Assembly (NCBI GenBank): GCA_035578155.1
Contig: JAPWDM010000005.1
Coordinates: forward strand, 12,800,832 to 12,864,831
Reading direction: 5' to 3'
Source: Brachynemurus nebulosus
Lineage: Eukaryota > Arthropoda > Insecta > Neuroptera > Myrmeleontidae
DNA length: 64,000 nucleotides
The notes under the pieces are model-generated. The model saw nothing but the letters and a program-made list of their open reading frames with translations, was not told the DNA's origin and made no database searches. Within the stretch, counting starts at the first letter, position 1. The number at the start of each line of letters is the position of its first letter. Positions 24,487 through 36,269 of this stretch are shown here, one piece after another. A program made the translations under genes and the position numbers.

Positions 24487-24725
24487 CAGTGCTGGATTTA
24501 CACTAAGGGCACGGGGCACTGGTCCCGGGCGGCAAAATTTGGAACACACGTGACAATTTGGCTTTTTTTTGCTCGTCACTTATTTTTTGATAGAAAATAG
24601 GAAAAAAGTGGGAAAGTTACTAAGAAATTTTTTAAAATTTTGGATTTACAGAAATGCAGAGACATTATGCAGGGGCACTATTTTTCATAGTGCCCTAGGC
24701 GGCACTTAGGGTAAATTCGGCCCTG
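24487..24725. mobile_element. hAT-type MITE
   Basis: 239 bp with ends CAGTGCTGGATTTACACTAA and the complement of CAGGGCCGAATTTACCCTAA, and a perfect 8-bp TSD AGTATAAC (24479-24486, 24726-24733). A second internal inversion (GGGCACTGG against TAGTGCCC) lies inside each end. TSD length and CAG termini are typical of hAT. No coding capacity. Confidence 0.85.
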
Positions 24726-24796
24726 AGTATAACATAATTTCGCTTAATCTATTCGGAGTTAATTTTCAATAGGAATAATAGTTTAGGAGCTAGGAT

Positions 24797-25153
24797 CAGC
24801 GACCGCTCTAGCGTTTACGCCGCCCCAGACAAAAGGGAATAATTCCGCCCCCCTGCAACAATATGAGTGACCTTTTTCCTAGTCGGTGGCTGTGAAAATC
24901 GCTCCCTCTTTTCTCCTTTTTTTATACCGGCGACCTTTTCTTTTTTTTGCTCGTCAGCTGTAAAATGCCGCAACTTTTTTTTACAAAATTACCGCCCTTT
25001 TAATTTTCCGCCCTGGGCAAATCTGTTTTTTTTTTTTTTTACACAGCGCTTGTAAAATTGCCACTCTTTTTTACAAAAATTTACAAAATTACTGTTCTTA
25101 AAATTTCCCACCCCGGACAAATGCCCGGGTTACCCGCCCTTAGAGCGGGCCCT
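24797..25153. mobile_element. hAT-type MITE
   Basis: About 357 bp, ends CAGCGACCGCTCTAGCG and the complement of CAGGGCCCGCTCTAAGG, with 8-bp TSD GCTAGGAT (24789-24796, 25154-25161). The last G of the element and the first of the TSD coincide. Several AAATTACCGCCC / AAATTGCCACTC words are repeated internally. Confidence 0.8.
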
Positions 25154-25164
25154 GCTAGGATGTG

Positions 25165-25528
25165 AGAAAGACAATTTTTTTGTTGCCTCCATATGAAACA
25201 ATGTAGCTACAAAGAGTTTACCGACCGGCTATACTCCACTTACAATTCCTACATCACGGCATATTTACTTATGTATACCGGGGGTTACGGTATTCCCCTA
25301 ATTGTAGTTTGTTGATGTATACATAAGTGTCTGTAAGACACTGTCAAAATTAGAATTCAAAAAGAATTTTTTAGGATTCATGCTAGAACTAGTATTTTGT
25401 TCTTATTGATGAACCGTGTTATTTCACAATCGGATAAAAAAAGGCCGTGTAAAAAAAGCGTTGGATGTACATACTATATTGGGTATGGATGGTGTAGTAA
25501 GTAAACCTGAACGAAAACACTAGACTCA
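25165..25528. other. No gene seen; short inverted repeat
   Basis: TTACTTATGTATA (about 25267) and TATACATAAGTG (about 25317) form a hairpin enclosing CCGGGGGTTACGG. Downstream sequence would be the intron of the minus-strand candidate exon if that gene is real. Confidence 0.4.
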
Positions 25529-25529
25529 C

Positions 25530-25571
25530 TTGAATCATATGTGTGTATATCACGCACACCACGTCCGCCAT
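25530..25571 (-). CDS. Candidate first coding exon (minus strand) of an unidentified gene
   Basis: In a CpG-rich segment, minus-strand ATG in the context GAACGAAAATGGCGG opens a 14-codon frame, MADVVCVIYTHMIQ, running into a full-consensus splice donor GTGAGT (plus positions 25524-25529). An ATG with a strong context, in a CpG-rich island, followed so soon by an exact donor is what a short first coding exon looks like. The peptide is too short to identify. The AAAATGGCGG core is also a YY1/Pho-type site, so the motif could be regulatory rather than a start codon. It lies back to back with the plus-strand candidate at 26196. Confidence 0.25.
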
Positions 25572-26195
25572 TTTCGTTCACTATCAACCGGCGGTGCCTA
25601 TGACCGTCACGGCCACCGGGTCTCGCGCGCGCAATGTGTGTATGTATGTCTCTCATTCCGTCGCACATAAACATTTTATAAGTTTAGTAATAAGTTGGTT
25701 GTTAGTAGCTGATTTAGAGTGGTCTAGTACAGACGTTGTATACTTTTGTAGAGACCAACGAGAAAAATTCTGATCTATTTTCCTGAATAGTTTCCTGCTA
25801 ATCTGAATCAGCGATTAACTTTTTTCATGTTTTTTTTTCGGATGTATATTTTTTTGGCATCTAGTGTATATCAAAAATAACATTTAAGTGCTGCTTTTAT
25901 TTTATTATTTTAACAACCTAAAAATTTGGTGTTTGTGTTTTTGGTTGGAGCAAATAAATTTCGAAAACATGTGAAGAATTTTGTGGTGGTGTTTTCAATT
26001 TTTCCCTTCAAAGAGATAATGAAAACTAAACCAAAAAAATATTTTGGTGTTCCTTTATAACAGTTTGAGTGCTTTCTATCAAGTGAATTTTTTCTTTTTC
26101 ATTATTTTTCTTGAGTGATTCTTCTTCTGTGTGCCTTCTTAATATTTTCCGTGTTTATATTATAAAAAAAAGATTGTTAAAAATATATTGTCCCT
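25572..26195 (+). promoter_or_regulatory. Candidate divergent promoter and 5' untranslated leader
   Basis: The centre (25572-25640) is the most CpG-dense part of the window: CCGGCGG, CCGTCACGGCCACCGGG, CGCGCGCG. On the plus strand TTAGTAG at 25702-25708 lies 27-28 bases upstream of AGACGT (25731-25736), a spacing and sequence compatible with an arthropod Inr plus DPE (the Inr match is only partial). The following 450 bp to the ATG at 26196 are T- and GTG-rich with no TIRs, like a long insect 5' leader. This is inference from composition and spacing. Confidence 0.3.
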
Positions 26196-26252
26196 ATGGA
26201 ATTACCAGTGTTACAACGCAAGTTACTTAAGTCGAAACATCGAAAATTTAAT
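26196..26252 (+). CDS. Candidate first coding exon (plus strand) of an unidentified gene
   Basis: ATG at 26196 (context CCCTATGG) opens 19 codons, MELPVLQRKLLKSKHRKFN, ending exactly at a consensus donor GTAAGT (26253-26258) in phase 0. The peptide is basic, soluble and well mixed, unlike the Phe/Ile/Tyr noise of random AT-rich frames; beyond the donor the reading becomes hydrophobic noise, as expected for an intron. The CpG-rich island and leader upstream support a gene start. I do not recognise the protein. The rest of the gene would lie across the long AT-rich region downstream. The candidate exon at 42772-42993 is on the same strand but is not phase-compatible by direct joining. Confidence 0.35.
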
Positions 26253-26342
26253 GTAAGTCAATTAGTGCCTATTCTATTTTCTTTTTTTTTTATTGTAACT
26301 ATGTGTGAATTTCTCAAGTGTTTCCTTATAGAAATAAGGTCG

Positions 26343-26448
26343 AAATTTTTAATATGGCAAATAACATATTGTTTTCCGTGATATTATACACAGATAAATT
26401 TTTAATATGGCAAATAACATATTGTTTTCCGTGATATTATACACAGAT
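26343..26448. repeat. Perfect 53-bp tandem duplication
   Basis: Two identical adjacent 53-bp units (26343-26395 and 26396-26448), each containing AATATGGCAAATAACATATT and ACACAGAT. Perfect identity implies a recent event. Confidence 0.95.
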
Positions 26449-26449
26449 T

Positions 26450-27280
26450 TTCCGTAACGACAAAACATATGTAACCTTGAATTTTGTTTAATGTATGCAA
26501 AAATTATTGAAAACAATGCATTATTCATCATCACGTTTCTTAGCCTTCTGCAATTATGCAATTTCTTTTTTTCAAATTTTCTTTCGTGATTAGAATAATG
26601 GATTTCTCGGAAAAATTATTGAAAAGCTTTATGAATGATTACGCAAATTTCTCATGTTTCGGTTTAACAATTATATTTAAGGAAAATTATTAAGATTACA
26701 AATATTTTAGTGTAAAATCTTGTTTTTATCAGAGAAAATATTCCAACATTTTTTTTTATCAATGAACTTTGCCATAATAAGTAAATCAACAAATAACTTT
26801 TTCATTTTTTTTTTTGTATTCGGTGACGCAATTTTGGCGTTTTTCGCAACTTATCAATTGATTCGTTGAATTTATGATTAAAATTCAAAATTTTTCCAAT
26901 GAGTATTTAGTGCTTAAAAACAAATTAAAGAAATTATGTTATTATGATACACTAATAATAGTTCTAAACTGTCTTGTACTTTCTGCATTTATAACAAATT
27001 TTGTGAAAATAAGTGTAATTGTATACACACATACGAATGTCATACCTATATACCTATTTACAGACATATTTCCATTAGTAAATGCAAATTTTGGCTGCCG
27101 TATACGATAATCATATAGCGGGAATGTAATTTAAAATTTAAATTTTATATAAATTGGATTTCCTATCTAATTGTAGAAACATATACTTTTGTAGAAAATG
27201 TTTAAAACTATAGGTAGTATAATATTTTCCGTATTTGTGTTTTCAATGTTTTTTTTATACTAAAATAGCGAGTTTGTACA
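26450..27280. other. AT-rich, no gene seen
   Basis: Would be intronic if the exon at 26196 is real. No element ends were recognised. Confidence 0.4.
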
Positions 27281-27342
27281 TGTACACGATCAGTAATACT
27301 GTCAGTATTACGAAATACTGACAGTATTACTGATCGTGTACA
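27281..27342. repeat. Perfect palindrome, 29-bp arms and 4-nt loop
   Basis: Arms TGTACACGATCAGTAATACTG+TCAGTATT and the exact complement enclose ACGA. The match is perfect over 29 bp and ends sharply on both sides. No TSD is evident. A plus- or minus-strand transcript would make a pre-miRNA-sized hairpin. Confidence 0.95.
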
Positions 27343-27479
27343 GTAACATTCACATTCAGTCTCACTCGCCATATTATTTCTTTTTGCAACTCAAATAAAC
27401 TGTTCGAATATTTGTAAAACACTTGATCCGGCAAATTATTTCTAGCCCTCGGCAGTCACAAAATAATGTGTTATGTATG

Positions 27480-27865
27480 GTTAAAATTTAATCAAAATCG
27501 TTAGAGCCGTTTTTCGGGGCGTTTTCAAAATTCAAGAGTGGCTACGCCTCACTTACAACAAACAACTTTTGAGTATATTTAGCTCACCAATTTGTGTATC
27601 TTGATGAACTTCATCCTATACCAAATTTCATCGAAATTTCTTAAGTGGTTTCATGACAGACAGTGGACAGTCAGACAGACAAACCGACATCTTTGTAAAC
27701 GACTATGTAATTTGGACTTAAGGGATCTCAAAACGTGTAATTCCGCTAAAAACCTGACATCGATTTTTTTTTTTTACGGGTACATAACTTGGTTTAAGCA
27801 TGTCATGTATAGGACCAAGTAAAAATAGCTGAATTTTCCATTCGGAATTTTGCTAACATCGGTAG
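27480..27865 (+). repeat. Diverged dispersed repeat, family-A-like arm
   Basis: AATCGTTAGAGCCGTTTTTC, CCAAATTTCATCGAAATTTC, GACAGACAGTGGACAGTCAG with ACAGAC, AGGGATCTCAAAACGTG and GAATTTTCCATTCGGAATTT with TGCTAAC. The last two blocks correspond to the GGGACCTCAAAAC and AAATTCGCTAA blocks of family A. It is non-coding. Confidence 0.45.
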
Positions 27866-27877
27866 TAAAAAGGCAAT

Positions 27878-28204
27878 TAGGGTTGCCACCCGTACTTTTT
27901 TAAAAAGTATTGTACTTTTTTTAGACAAACGTACTTTGTACTTTAGAAAGGAATAAAAAAACGCTAGAATACTTTTTTTTTATGGGAAAAAAATTAGTAA
28001 ACACAAAGTGAGGAGCAAAAAAGAAAAAAAAAACGTTCAATTCCAAATTTACAGTGTCAATAAAAAAAAAAAAAAACAAATTTACATAAAGTGACAAGCA
28101 AAAAAAAAAAAATTAATGCCTACTTTTTTTTTACTAACTACTTTTTATTTTTACTAAAATACCGAAAAATATTTTTTTTGCCTTAAAAAAAGGTGGCAAC
28201 CCTA
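27878..28204. mobile_element. hAT-type MITE, TAGGGTTGCCACC family
   Basis: 327 bp with TIRs TAGGGTTGCCACC and GGTGGCAACCCTA and an 8-bp TSD with one mismatch (AAGGCAAT at 27870-27877, AAGGAAAT at 28205-28212). The interior is a set of short ACTTTTT / AAAAAGT runs that could pair. Confidence 0.8.
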
Positions 28205-28209
28205 AAGGA

Positions 28210-29930
28210 AATATAAATTTTACAGAAGAAACGAAATAGTGTGAAAAGACAAAATATCATAATTGGGAACTGTGACAAAAAAAAAAAAAAAATGAAAAAA
28301 TTAGAAATTTTTCGTTTGGAAGCTTTGCTAGACGGCTAAGATTTCCATATCAGCGCTTCATAAGCATACGGATAGTTTTTTTTTTCTAATTAATTTTTCT
28401 AAATTATCACATAGGTATGGCTGCTTTTACTCATTCTGCCAACTTTAGTATCCTTGAACCAAGAGTTATACCGTTTTGTCATGTCAAAGATACTATTTTT
28501 TGATACTTTTTTTCTGACAAAAAAGCAATTTCAGTGAGAACTATAGATAGATCCTTTGGCCTTTTTACTACCAATATGTGGGTACGTTTGTAAGGTAAAA
28601 GCCCCAGTGGATGACACTTTTTTGAACTAATAATTGAGTGATTTCGATCATTTTTTTTTTTCGTCGAAAGTTAGATTCTGTACCTAAAACAATTTTTCAC
28701 ACTTTTTCAAAATTTTCAACTGGTATTAAAACTGATACCTATAGTTTTTTCACTTATTATTTATTACACGAGAGGTTTGTATTTTTTCAAATAGTTTGTA
28801 TTTATATAAAAGCAGTTTAACTCGAAGAACTGTCAACTAGAAAAAATACGACAGTTCTTCTCGTTAAATTAATCAGATAACGAATTTGAATGGTAAAAAA
28901 CACAATTTAATTTAGAAAAAATGTAAAATTCGATTGCAATTCTGTAAAGTAATTCATACTATAATTTAATATTTCGTTACTATGGCTTTGATATCAGTTA
29001 AATTTACCAGTAAAGACTTCTGTTTCATTTTTATCACATTTGACTACAATGAATGACCAATAAAAAGTTTCATATTTTTTTTTCTCTGTAAAAGTCTAAC
29101 TTTTCACGGCAAAAGTGAGAAAATTTCGATGTTATGAATTACGATAAGTTAAACTGGTAGTTAAATAATTTTCTCCAAAACGATTAGTCAATTATTCTAA
29201 AAAAAAAATTTTTTGTGATTTTTAATTTTTAATTGTTTACATTTTGAGGGGTTTACAGTTTAACATGTTTACATAATTCACCCCTGTATATGCGTAGTAT
29301 TATAATTAATTGCCACTCGTAAAGGTGATACGAAAAGTTAAATAACTATTAGACAATAATTAATGAGTGCGTGTGGAAAATCTAACGCTGATTTTTCATC
29401 CGAGTCACATCAACGTACTATAAAATATTATAAGACCCACCCGAATTTTCATTTTATACCGTCTTTTCAAGCAAGTGTAGTTATTCAAACATTCAAGTTC
29501 AATGAACTTGTCTCTTCTTTAAAAACTAATTTTTTTTCACTTTATTTTCGTTGATACGCCCCAATCCGATGTATTGATTTTACAGTTAAAATCGGCAAAG
29601 ATTCTAGACAAAGTAAGATTTATAAAAATCAGAAATATTTTTTTGATATGTAATTTTTGGTTAATGGATAAAATTCGGGTGAGATGCTTTAAAATTGTAT
29701 TATCTATACCCAAAAGTATTAATTACTGTGCCATAACTATTGTTTAGTAAATGTGCGGTGATGTTTAAGAATCGATTTAATTCCAGGACTTACAGAAATA
29801 TTAGGTACTTTTGTAACAGTTTTTCATAATGCATTTTCCATCTGCAGGTTATGATTTTGTAAAAAACTTAAAAATATTTTAAAAGTGCTTTAAAAAAGGT
29901 TGTTACTAATTAACAATTTTTTGTACAAAT
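28210..29930. other. AT-rich DNA with one small hairpin, no gene seen
   Basis: A hairpin at 28816-28868 pairs TTTAACTCGAAGAACTGTC with GACAGTTCTTCTCGTTAAA. A 63-codon frame at 29363-29554 is somewhat less AT-biased than background but has no recognisable domain or splice signals. Confidence 0.4.
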
Positions 29931-29933
29931 CTG

Positions 29934-30613
29934 CAGTGTCTTTCATAAAGCTCGTTCTAAATGAAAGATTGAAATAAAAAAAAAAAAAATTAAACATATT
30001 CTGTCCTTCGGTTATTATTTGGCAGTACTTAAATCAAAATCTCGTGAAATTTTGGCATTTAATTAAAGTTGAGCTTAATAAACGAATTTCAAAGATTAAA
30101 TACAATACGTTATAAAAGTAGAACCTAAAAATCCTTTCTTCCGCATAAAGTGATAACAATTACTAATTTAAAATTTTTAACACTAGGATCTTCCAGTAAC
30201 ATATTTTTTACAAAAATTGTTTTATTTTTTGGCTGGAATGCCTGTCTCTATTCCAATTATTTGATGATAACAGCGATTTTTTTGAATAAACACATATTTT
30301 TTATTTTAATTTCATATTTTTTAAAAGTGGATTTTTGTAATTTATTTTTAGAAACTGTGATATTTAACTATCGGAATCTGTTTACTAGACTTAATTTTGA
30401 TACAACACTAACATTTCATGAGGAAATTATCAACCATTTTCAGTATATTTGTACGATTTTTCATACGATTCGCAATATTCTAATTTCTGGTTTTCCACCA
30501 AACAACAGTAAGTAGAAAATAAGATGTGTTTAACTAAATTTTAGTTTCACCCGATACAAGTATTGGCACCGCTAAAATATTTCCATTTAAAATGAACGTT
30601 ATGAAAGACACTG
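29934..30613. mobile_element. Tc1/mariner-type non-autonomous element
   Basis: 680 bp with ends CAGTGTCTTTCATAAAGCTC and the complement of CAGTGTCTTTCATAACGTTC; the TIR similarity extends about 34 bp. TA follows the right end (30614-30615); the left target has decayed to TG. The 121-codon frame inside (30150-30515) shows no DDE/D signature and is dominated by Phe/Ile/Asn, so I do not call it a gene. Confidence 0.7.
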
Positions 30614-30619
30614 TATGAC

Positions 30620-33220
30620 AAATACGAAGTTTTTTAAAAATTTTATTTCTTTGTTATAATGAAGTATATGAAGCCACTCATTAATGTGTTTAGATACAGG
30701 AAATACTTTAAATTTCATTTTTAGAATAAATATTATGTAATTTTGTGTTTTTGTTCATAATAAAAATTAATAGAATAAATCTGTGTCGCATCTATTTTTA
30801 ATGTCTTCGCTCACCATACCTGTGCTATAGGTAAACAGAGAATGTGGATGTTAATTTCAAAAATACTTCACAATATTGAAGCTTACTTTAAATCATTTGC
30901 GAAAAGTGTTTGTAGAATATTCGTTTTGAATTTAAGAGAAAATCGACAAGTGCGTGTTACACATGCATTAGATTAGGATTTTGTAGTAAGAGTTTTTCAC
31001 AATTGCCCGAATAAATTATTTCTTGTTTTTATTTAATATTAAAACTAACCTTTAATTTGTTAATAATATCACTTTGTAAGCTTTTAAATTGCGAAAAATC
31101 CGATACTGCCGACTATAAAGGCGGGTAGCCTAATGTAATGACAGAAATTACGAATTCACATAAAAATTTCATTATTGGAACTATGAAATCGTAAAAAACT
31201 GGAAAGTTTTGATATGTTAGGCCTCTCAAAAATTACTGTTTTTAAGTTTACTACATAATTTTATTATAACTTATTTTTAACCTACATATTTTTAATTTTT
31301 CAAATTTATTTTTTATTAATTCTCAATACCTCTCTACACAAACAACCTACGAAAAAAAATTTAGAAATTTGAATTTTTCAGAAAGTACTTCACACGTTTG
31401 TAAATCACAAAATATATGTACAAGTGAGATTACAATGAGATCAGTGTAAAATAAATTTAAGTAAAACTAAAATTGAAAATCCTGAAAAAATAACTTGACG
31501 CAGCAAAATTTTTATACAAACTGATTTTTGAAAGTTGACTCCACATATGTTTATGTTAAACAAATTAAAAATTTATGCAAATCATATGTGTATTTTCTAA
31601 ATAAATTTTTGTTATTTTATACGCAGAAAAAGCCAAGATGACATCATCTATGTTTACTTAAATATTTACAGATTAGGTAAATACACAGACGTGTGAAGGT
31701 TGTAACAAAGAAATTAACGTAGTTGCTCTGAGATAGTCAGGTACAAAATTATATCTCAGCAAAAAAATTTTGTTTTATCAAAAATTAAATAGCGTATTAA
31801 TATTCTTCAGTTATTATATTTGTATGCCACTTGTTTTTTTGAATTTCCGCGCGCTTATGTTGTAGCAATTTAAAAGAATTGTTGAAAAAACGTTGTAAAA
31901 ATGTTGTAAAATGATGTTTTTAAATTATATTTCAAAAACGGCGTGGTGAATAATTTTTATTTCTTATTAAATATGGTTTGTAACTTTGTATTAAATAACA
32001 TATTAAATTTTTATCAAATTCCTTTGACACGTTTTCAATTTATTCAAAAAAAAATAGAGTTTTCCCATAAGAGCCCGTGTTAAAATTGCAAAACTTTGAA
32101 ACGGTTTTTCTCAAAATTGGGGTGGTCAATTTTTTTTCGGTAAGGGCTCGTATTATTGGTATTAGATTAAATAAATATCTAGAGAAGTTTCGTTAAAATC
32201 CTTTGAAAAAATCGTTTTATCGACCAACTACCTTAAATTACTTATTATTATTGTGCAATTTATTTAAATAATATTTCACAAATAAATTATTATGTCGTAT
32301 TAGTTACGAATTAGATAATTTGCCATCATTTACTTCATTATAAATCATGGACCAATGAACACTGTTAAATAGTACAATGATATAGACAGAGCATCAAGTT
32401 AATTTATTGGGTATTTCATTGAAGCGCATAGCAGGATGTAATATGGTGAACATTGTGTGTTACTACAAGACATAAACTGTATATATATACCAATATTTTG
32501 CATGTTATTACTTGAAAACTACGGTTATTGCATTGATTACAAAGTAGCAGTTAGTCGTTACTTATACGTATCTTGAGGCTTCATTTATACTACGATCAAA
32601 TCAGTTTTAAAAATTTTGTTACTTTCCATATCATATTCGAAAATTAACTAAACGGTTTATTTATTATTCACTTTTAAGTGCTCTATTAGGAAATTCTAAA
32701 ATTTTGTTGTGAAGAATTTGAATGTTTCTGATCTTAAGATGAATATTATTCTATATAAATAAATTTTGATAGCTAACACTGCTTCTTGCATTCAATTAAT
32801 TATATGATATTTCATGGTGTTATAATGTGAAAATTAAATTAAAATTAATTTTGAAACTAAATATATTCATCATTTTCCAATAATTTTAATATTTTCTGAA
32901 AAGGTTTCCTAGAATCAAATATTATATATTAAGTTTAGTAGTTATTAATACTTTCTCAATTATGTAATTTATGAATTTGTCAGATAATTTTGTTAGAGTT
33001 AATTTGAAATTAATGCTATTAAAAATACACCCAACTTTGTTTTTGACACAATGACGATGGAAATTCTTTGAACCTACTCCAACTCGTGTGGGGCCCATTA
33101 AAAAGTGAAGTTGATTTTCCTTTTACCATTTTTCATTTCTGTGCCCTCAAACCCTTCCATCAGTTGCTCGAAACCTCAAAAAATATAACTTTTTTATACG
33201 TTTTCTATACGTTTTTTTAC
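30620..33220. other. 2.6 kb of AT-rich DNA, no gene seen
   Basis: TAAGAGCCCGTGTTAAAA (32069) and GGTAAGGGCTCGTATTATTG (32140) are inverted relative to each other and may be an eroded MITE. Nothing else could be defined. Confidence 0.4.
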
Positions 33221-33224
33221 ACGT

Positions 33225-33360
33225 ATGTAAATTTTAGTGAGTATCATTTCTAACTCCTATAGGGATCTCATAACCAATTACTGTGATAATCTCGGATTAA
33301 AGTTTCACCATGACAGTGTCTATAATTGGTGAATTATTCATTCGGAAAATCGCCAAAAAG
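33225..33360 (+). repeat. Dispersed repeat family A, one arm
   Basis: AAATTTTAGTGAGTATC, CTATAGGGATCTCATAACC, ATCTCGGATTAAAGTTTC, TCTATAATTGGTGAATTATT and CGGAAAATCGCCAAAAA follow the block order of family A on the AAATTTTAGTGAAT side, at lower identity. Confidence 0.5.
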
Positions 33361-33679
33361 AGACGTATTACAGGAAAAACTATGTATTCGACCTAATCCA
33401 TATAAAATATAAAATTTGAACTTACTTAAAGTTAAAAAATGTTTTCAACGTTACCTATTGGATTCAGGTAGCAGTATTTTATACTGAACACTTTGAAAAA
33501 TTTTAGATACTGAGAAATTCTGACGTAAAGTATGTCCAATATGCACATGGCGAATTTTTGTTTACTTTTAACTGATACGTTTGGTTTACTTTTACCCCTT
33601 TGTCCATAAACGTTTCAATTACCAGTTTCCTAAGGGCTACAAACAACAGATAATATTCCAATTAAAAAAAAAAACGTAA

Positions 33680-34593
33680 AGGGTAGGGCGGGATAAAAGA
33701 AGACAAAATCAAATCTTTTTATTTTTCATGTAGTAATATTTGAATTTTTAGACAAAAAAAAGTACTGTATGATGTTAAATTGTTTGTATTATCAGATTTT
33801 GCCTGTTTTTTCACTCAAGCTATAATGACATATAACTATAAAAAAATAAAAACCTTGTCTTTTTTTTACCCGCCAAATCGGGTAAAAAAAAGACAGCGGA
33901 GGGTAAATAAAAGACAGACCTCTAACTAATGGGATATTGCAAGTAAATGATTGGAAGGGTAAAAAATAGACAGCTTGGGTAATTAGCAGTACAACACTTT
34001 TTATTTCACAACTCTACTACAAAATTTTTTGTAGATATATTTAAATTTTACGTATTTTACCAAAAACTTGAGCTAAGATTAAGCAGTAAGAAAAGTCAGA
34101 AAAAGTTAACTGATGCAAAAGCTCACAGGAAATTTCTTTGGAATTTAAGTACTAAAATAATTTTTATTTCACAAACGTACAACTAATACAAAATTTATTG
34201 TAGCTCATTAAAAAACCAAATATGCTAATTTGAAGCTGTCTTTTTTTTTACACCATTTTACATAAAGTAAAAAAATAAATCAAAATAATCTATGAATGAG
34301 TTAAAAATACTAAATGTGTGCAGTAAAGCATAGTTATACATTATAAAAACAAATAAATTTTCATGGGTCAAAAATACAAATTTTCGAATAAGCTGAAATT
34401 GATATCCATGAAAACCGTCTCCTCACTAACAAAAAAATTGTTTTATTTAATAATTAGTATTTTTTAATCCATAAAATATACGTAAACATATAATATAGTT
34501 TTAAAATGAAAATCCTTGTCAATAATTTCTAATTTTCCTAAATGTTAACCCCTTGTTTTGTCTTTTTTTTCTTACTCCATTTTTTTCTTTTTA

Positions 34594-34683
<90 letters not shown>

Positions 34684-35052
34684 CAAGCAGTTGGACCATT
34701 TAAATAAAACTTTGTACTCACAGAACAAATTTGTACTTTACATTACTAAAGCATGTAGAATAACAAGAAAAAAATACAGCACCCTATCCTATCAGATTTT
34801 TTACTTACTGAAAAAGTTTGTCGTCGCGGAATAAAAGTTTTTCGCTCATGAATAACACAGGTTTGGGAGAAAATTTTTTTATGTTATAAAGCCCTCTCCA
34901 AAAAATAATATTTTGGCCCGGACAGCTTAAAATACTAAGGTATTTTGTCGTAATATTTTTTATTTTTCAAATTTAACACTGTTGAGTTTAATATAAGTAC
35001 GTCATTTTTACCCCACACGAGCAGTGTCTTTTTTTTTACCCCGCCCAACCCT
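33680..35052. mobile_element. Non-autonomous TIR element with GGGTAAAAAAAAGACAG subrepeats
   Basis: About 1.37 kb with imperfect TIRs: AGGGTAGGGCGGGATAAAAG at the left and the complement of AGGGTTGGGCGGGGTAAAAA at the right. Words like GGGTAAAAAA(A/T)AGACAG occur at least four more times inside (near 33888, 33958 and inverted near 33858 and 34240), like iterated binding sites. A TA tract lies in the middle. TSD not readable; superfamily open. The 67-codon frame at 34935-35138 straddles the right end and is not a gene. Confidence 0.6.
34600..34677. repeat. (TA)n microsatellite
   Basis: About 78 bp of uninterrupted TA dinucleotides inside the TIR element. Confidence 0.95.
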
Positions 35053-35059
35053 ATATAAA

Positions 35060-35510
35060 ATAACATACATACGGATTTGTTTGTGTTATTCGCAACATTC
35101 AAATTATTTGAAGGGTTATTTGAATAGAATGTTTTCAAATTGATTTGCTAAATCCAAACACGTTTCTTTAATAAATAACCAATACTGTTTCTCTGTGTAT
35201 TCGTATATGCATTCTTCCCACACTTACACAGTAATTATAGATAGTAATCGATCGATCAGTTTGAAACAGTTGACTTAAGTTTAGCTTACTTAAGCGGCGG
35301 CGTAACCTTCAAACATGATTAATAATAAAATTATGTGTAGTTCAAAAAATTTTAATTTCATAGGTAAATTGTAAACAACAAAAATGAATTTGAAAAATTT
35401 AGGTTACATAAATCTAAAAATGGTTAAAATGTTGCGCTTGTTAACTCTCACAATTTTTCTTTTTTATAAAATTCATTTATTAGAAAGTCCGTTTTGTCAG
35501 TAAGCACAGT
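35060..35510. other. No gene seen
   Basis: AT-rich, with a TCGATCGATCAG word near 35248 and AAGCGGCGGCGTAACC near 35293; no exon could be supported. Confidence 0.4.
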
Positions 35511-35516
35511 TGAACC

Positions 35517-36264
35517 CTTTTTTATGCGGCGGATAGGAACCGTATAAAAAAATCATACAGGGTGTTTCAAGCAACTAAGAACATATAAATTTTAACACAA
35601 GGAAAATTTGTTGTGATCAAAGGGTGCTTTATTTTATTATTATTAAATATTTAGTAAAATTTGAAATAATATGGCGTTAAAATAATGTTTAAAAGTAATT
35701 CAAAGACAATACCAGTATATTTATTGAGATAACTATAAATAAATCTTAGTCTAATGTTGAAATATTTATTAACAAATAATACTGCTTAGTAGAAAATTGG
35801 AGACCTGTTGTTTTGTATTCAAATTTATTTTTTTGTAATTAAAGAAAATTTTAATAACTATGGATACTTATATAAAAATTATAGCCATCAAAAACAAGCA
35901 TATTTTGATCCCAACAATTTTTTTCCATGTTAAATTTTGTATGTTCTTACTTCGCTGAAACAGACTGTATCAAGCATTAATTTACACATGAGAACATTTT
36001 ATTTCATTTTTACCATATTATAAAAATTGCGATAAATACATCTATAAATAATTTTTGTGATACAATAACTTATATTCTTATGCAGTGGACTGATTAAATG
36101 CTTAAAAGCAATCAATAAGTGACTTTATTAGAGTAAATTATTATAATTAATGTTTAAATTTCTTTCTCTTGCTTTTTAGTTACATTATGTACTTAAATCG
36201 GCATTTTTCTTGAACCACATAAAAGAGTCGCACAAAAAAGATCGCATAAAAAAAAGTTCAGCTG
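35517..36264 (-). mobile_element. pogo-like element, TATGCGG family, carrying a nested MITE
   Basis: Inverted relative to the 15996 copy: starts CAGTTGAACCCTTTTTTATG and CGGCGG, and ends TAAAAAAAAGTTCAGCTG followed by TA. Interior words ATGAGAACATTTTATTTC and AACTTATATTCTTATGC match the family. It is interrupted at 35558-35967. Confidence 0.75.
35558..35967. mobile_element. Mariner-type MITE, ACAGGGTGTTTCAAG family, nested
   Basis: 410 bp with ends CAGGGTGTTTCAAGCAACTA and the complement of CAGTCTGTTTCAGCGAAGTA, each continuing AGAACATA, flanked by TA (35556-35557, 35968-35969). It sits inside the pogo-like element, so it is the younger of the two. Confidence 0.75.
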
Positions 36265-36269
36265 TACAG

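Noticed and set aside
30150..30515. 121-codon open frame
   Set aside because: Lies inside a Tc1/mariner-type MITE, is Phe/Ile/Asn-rich, and shows no transposase signature or good start context.
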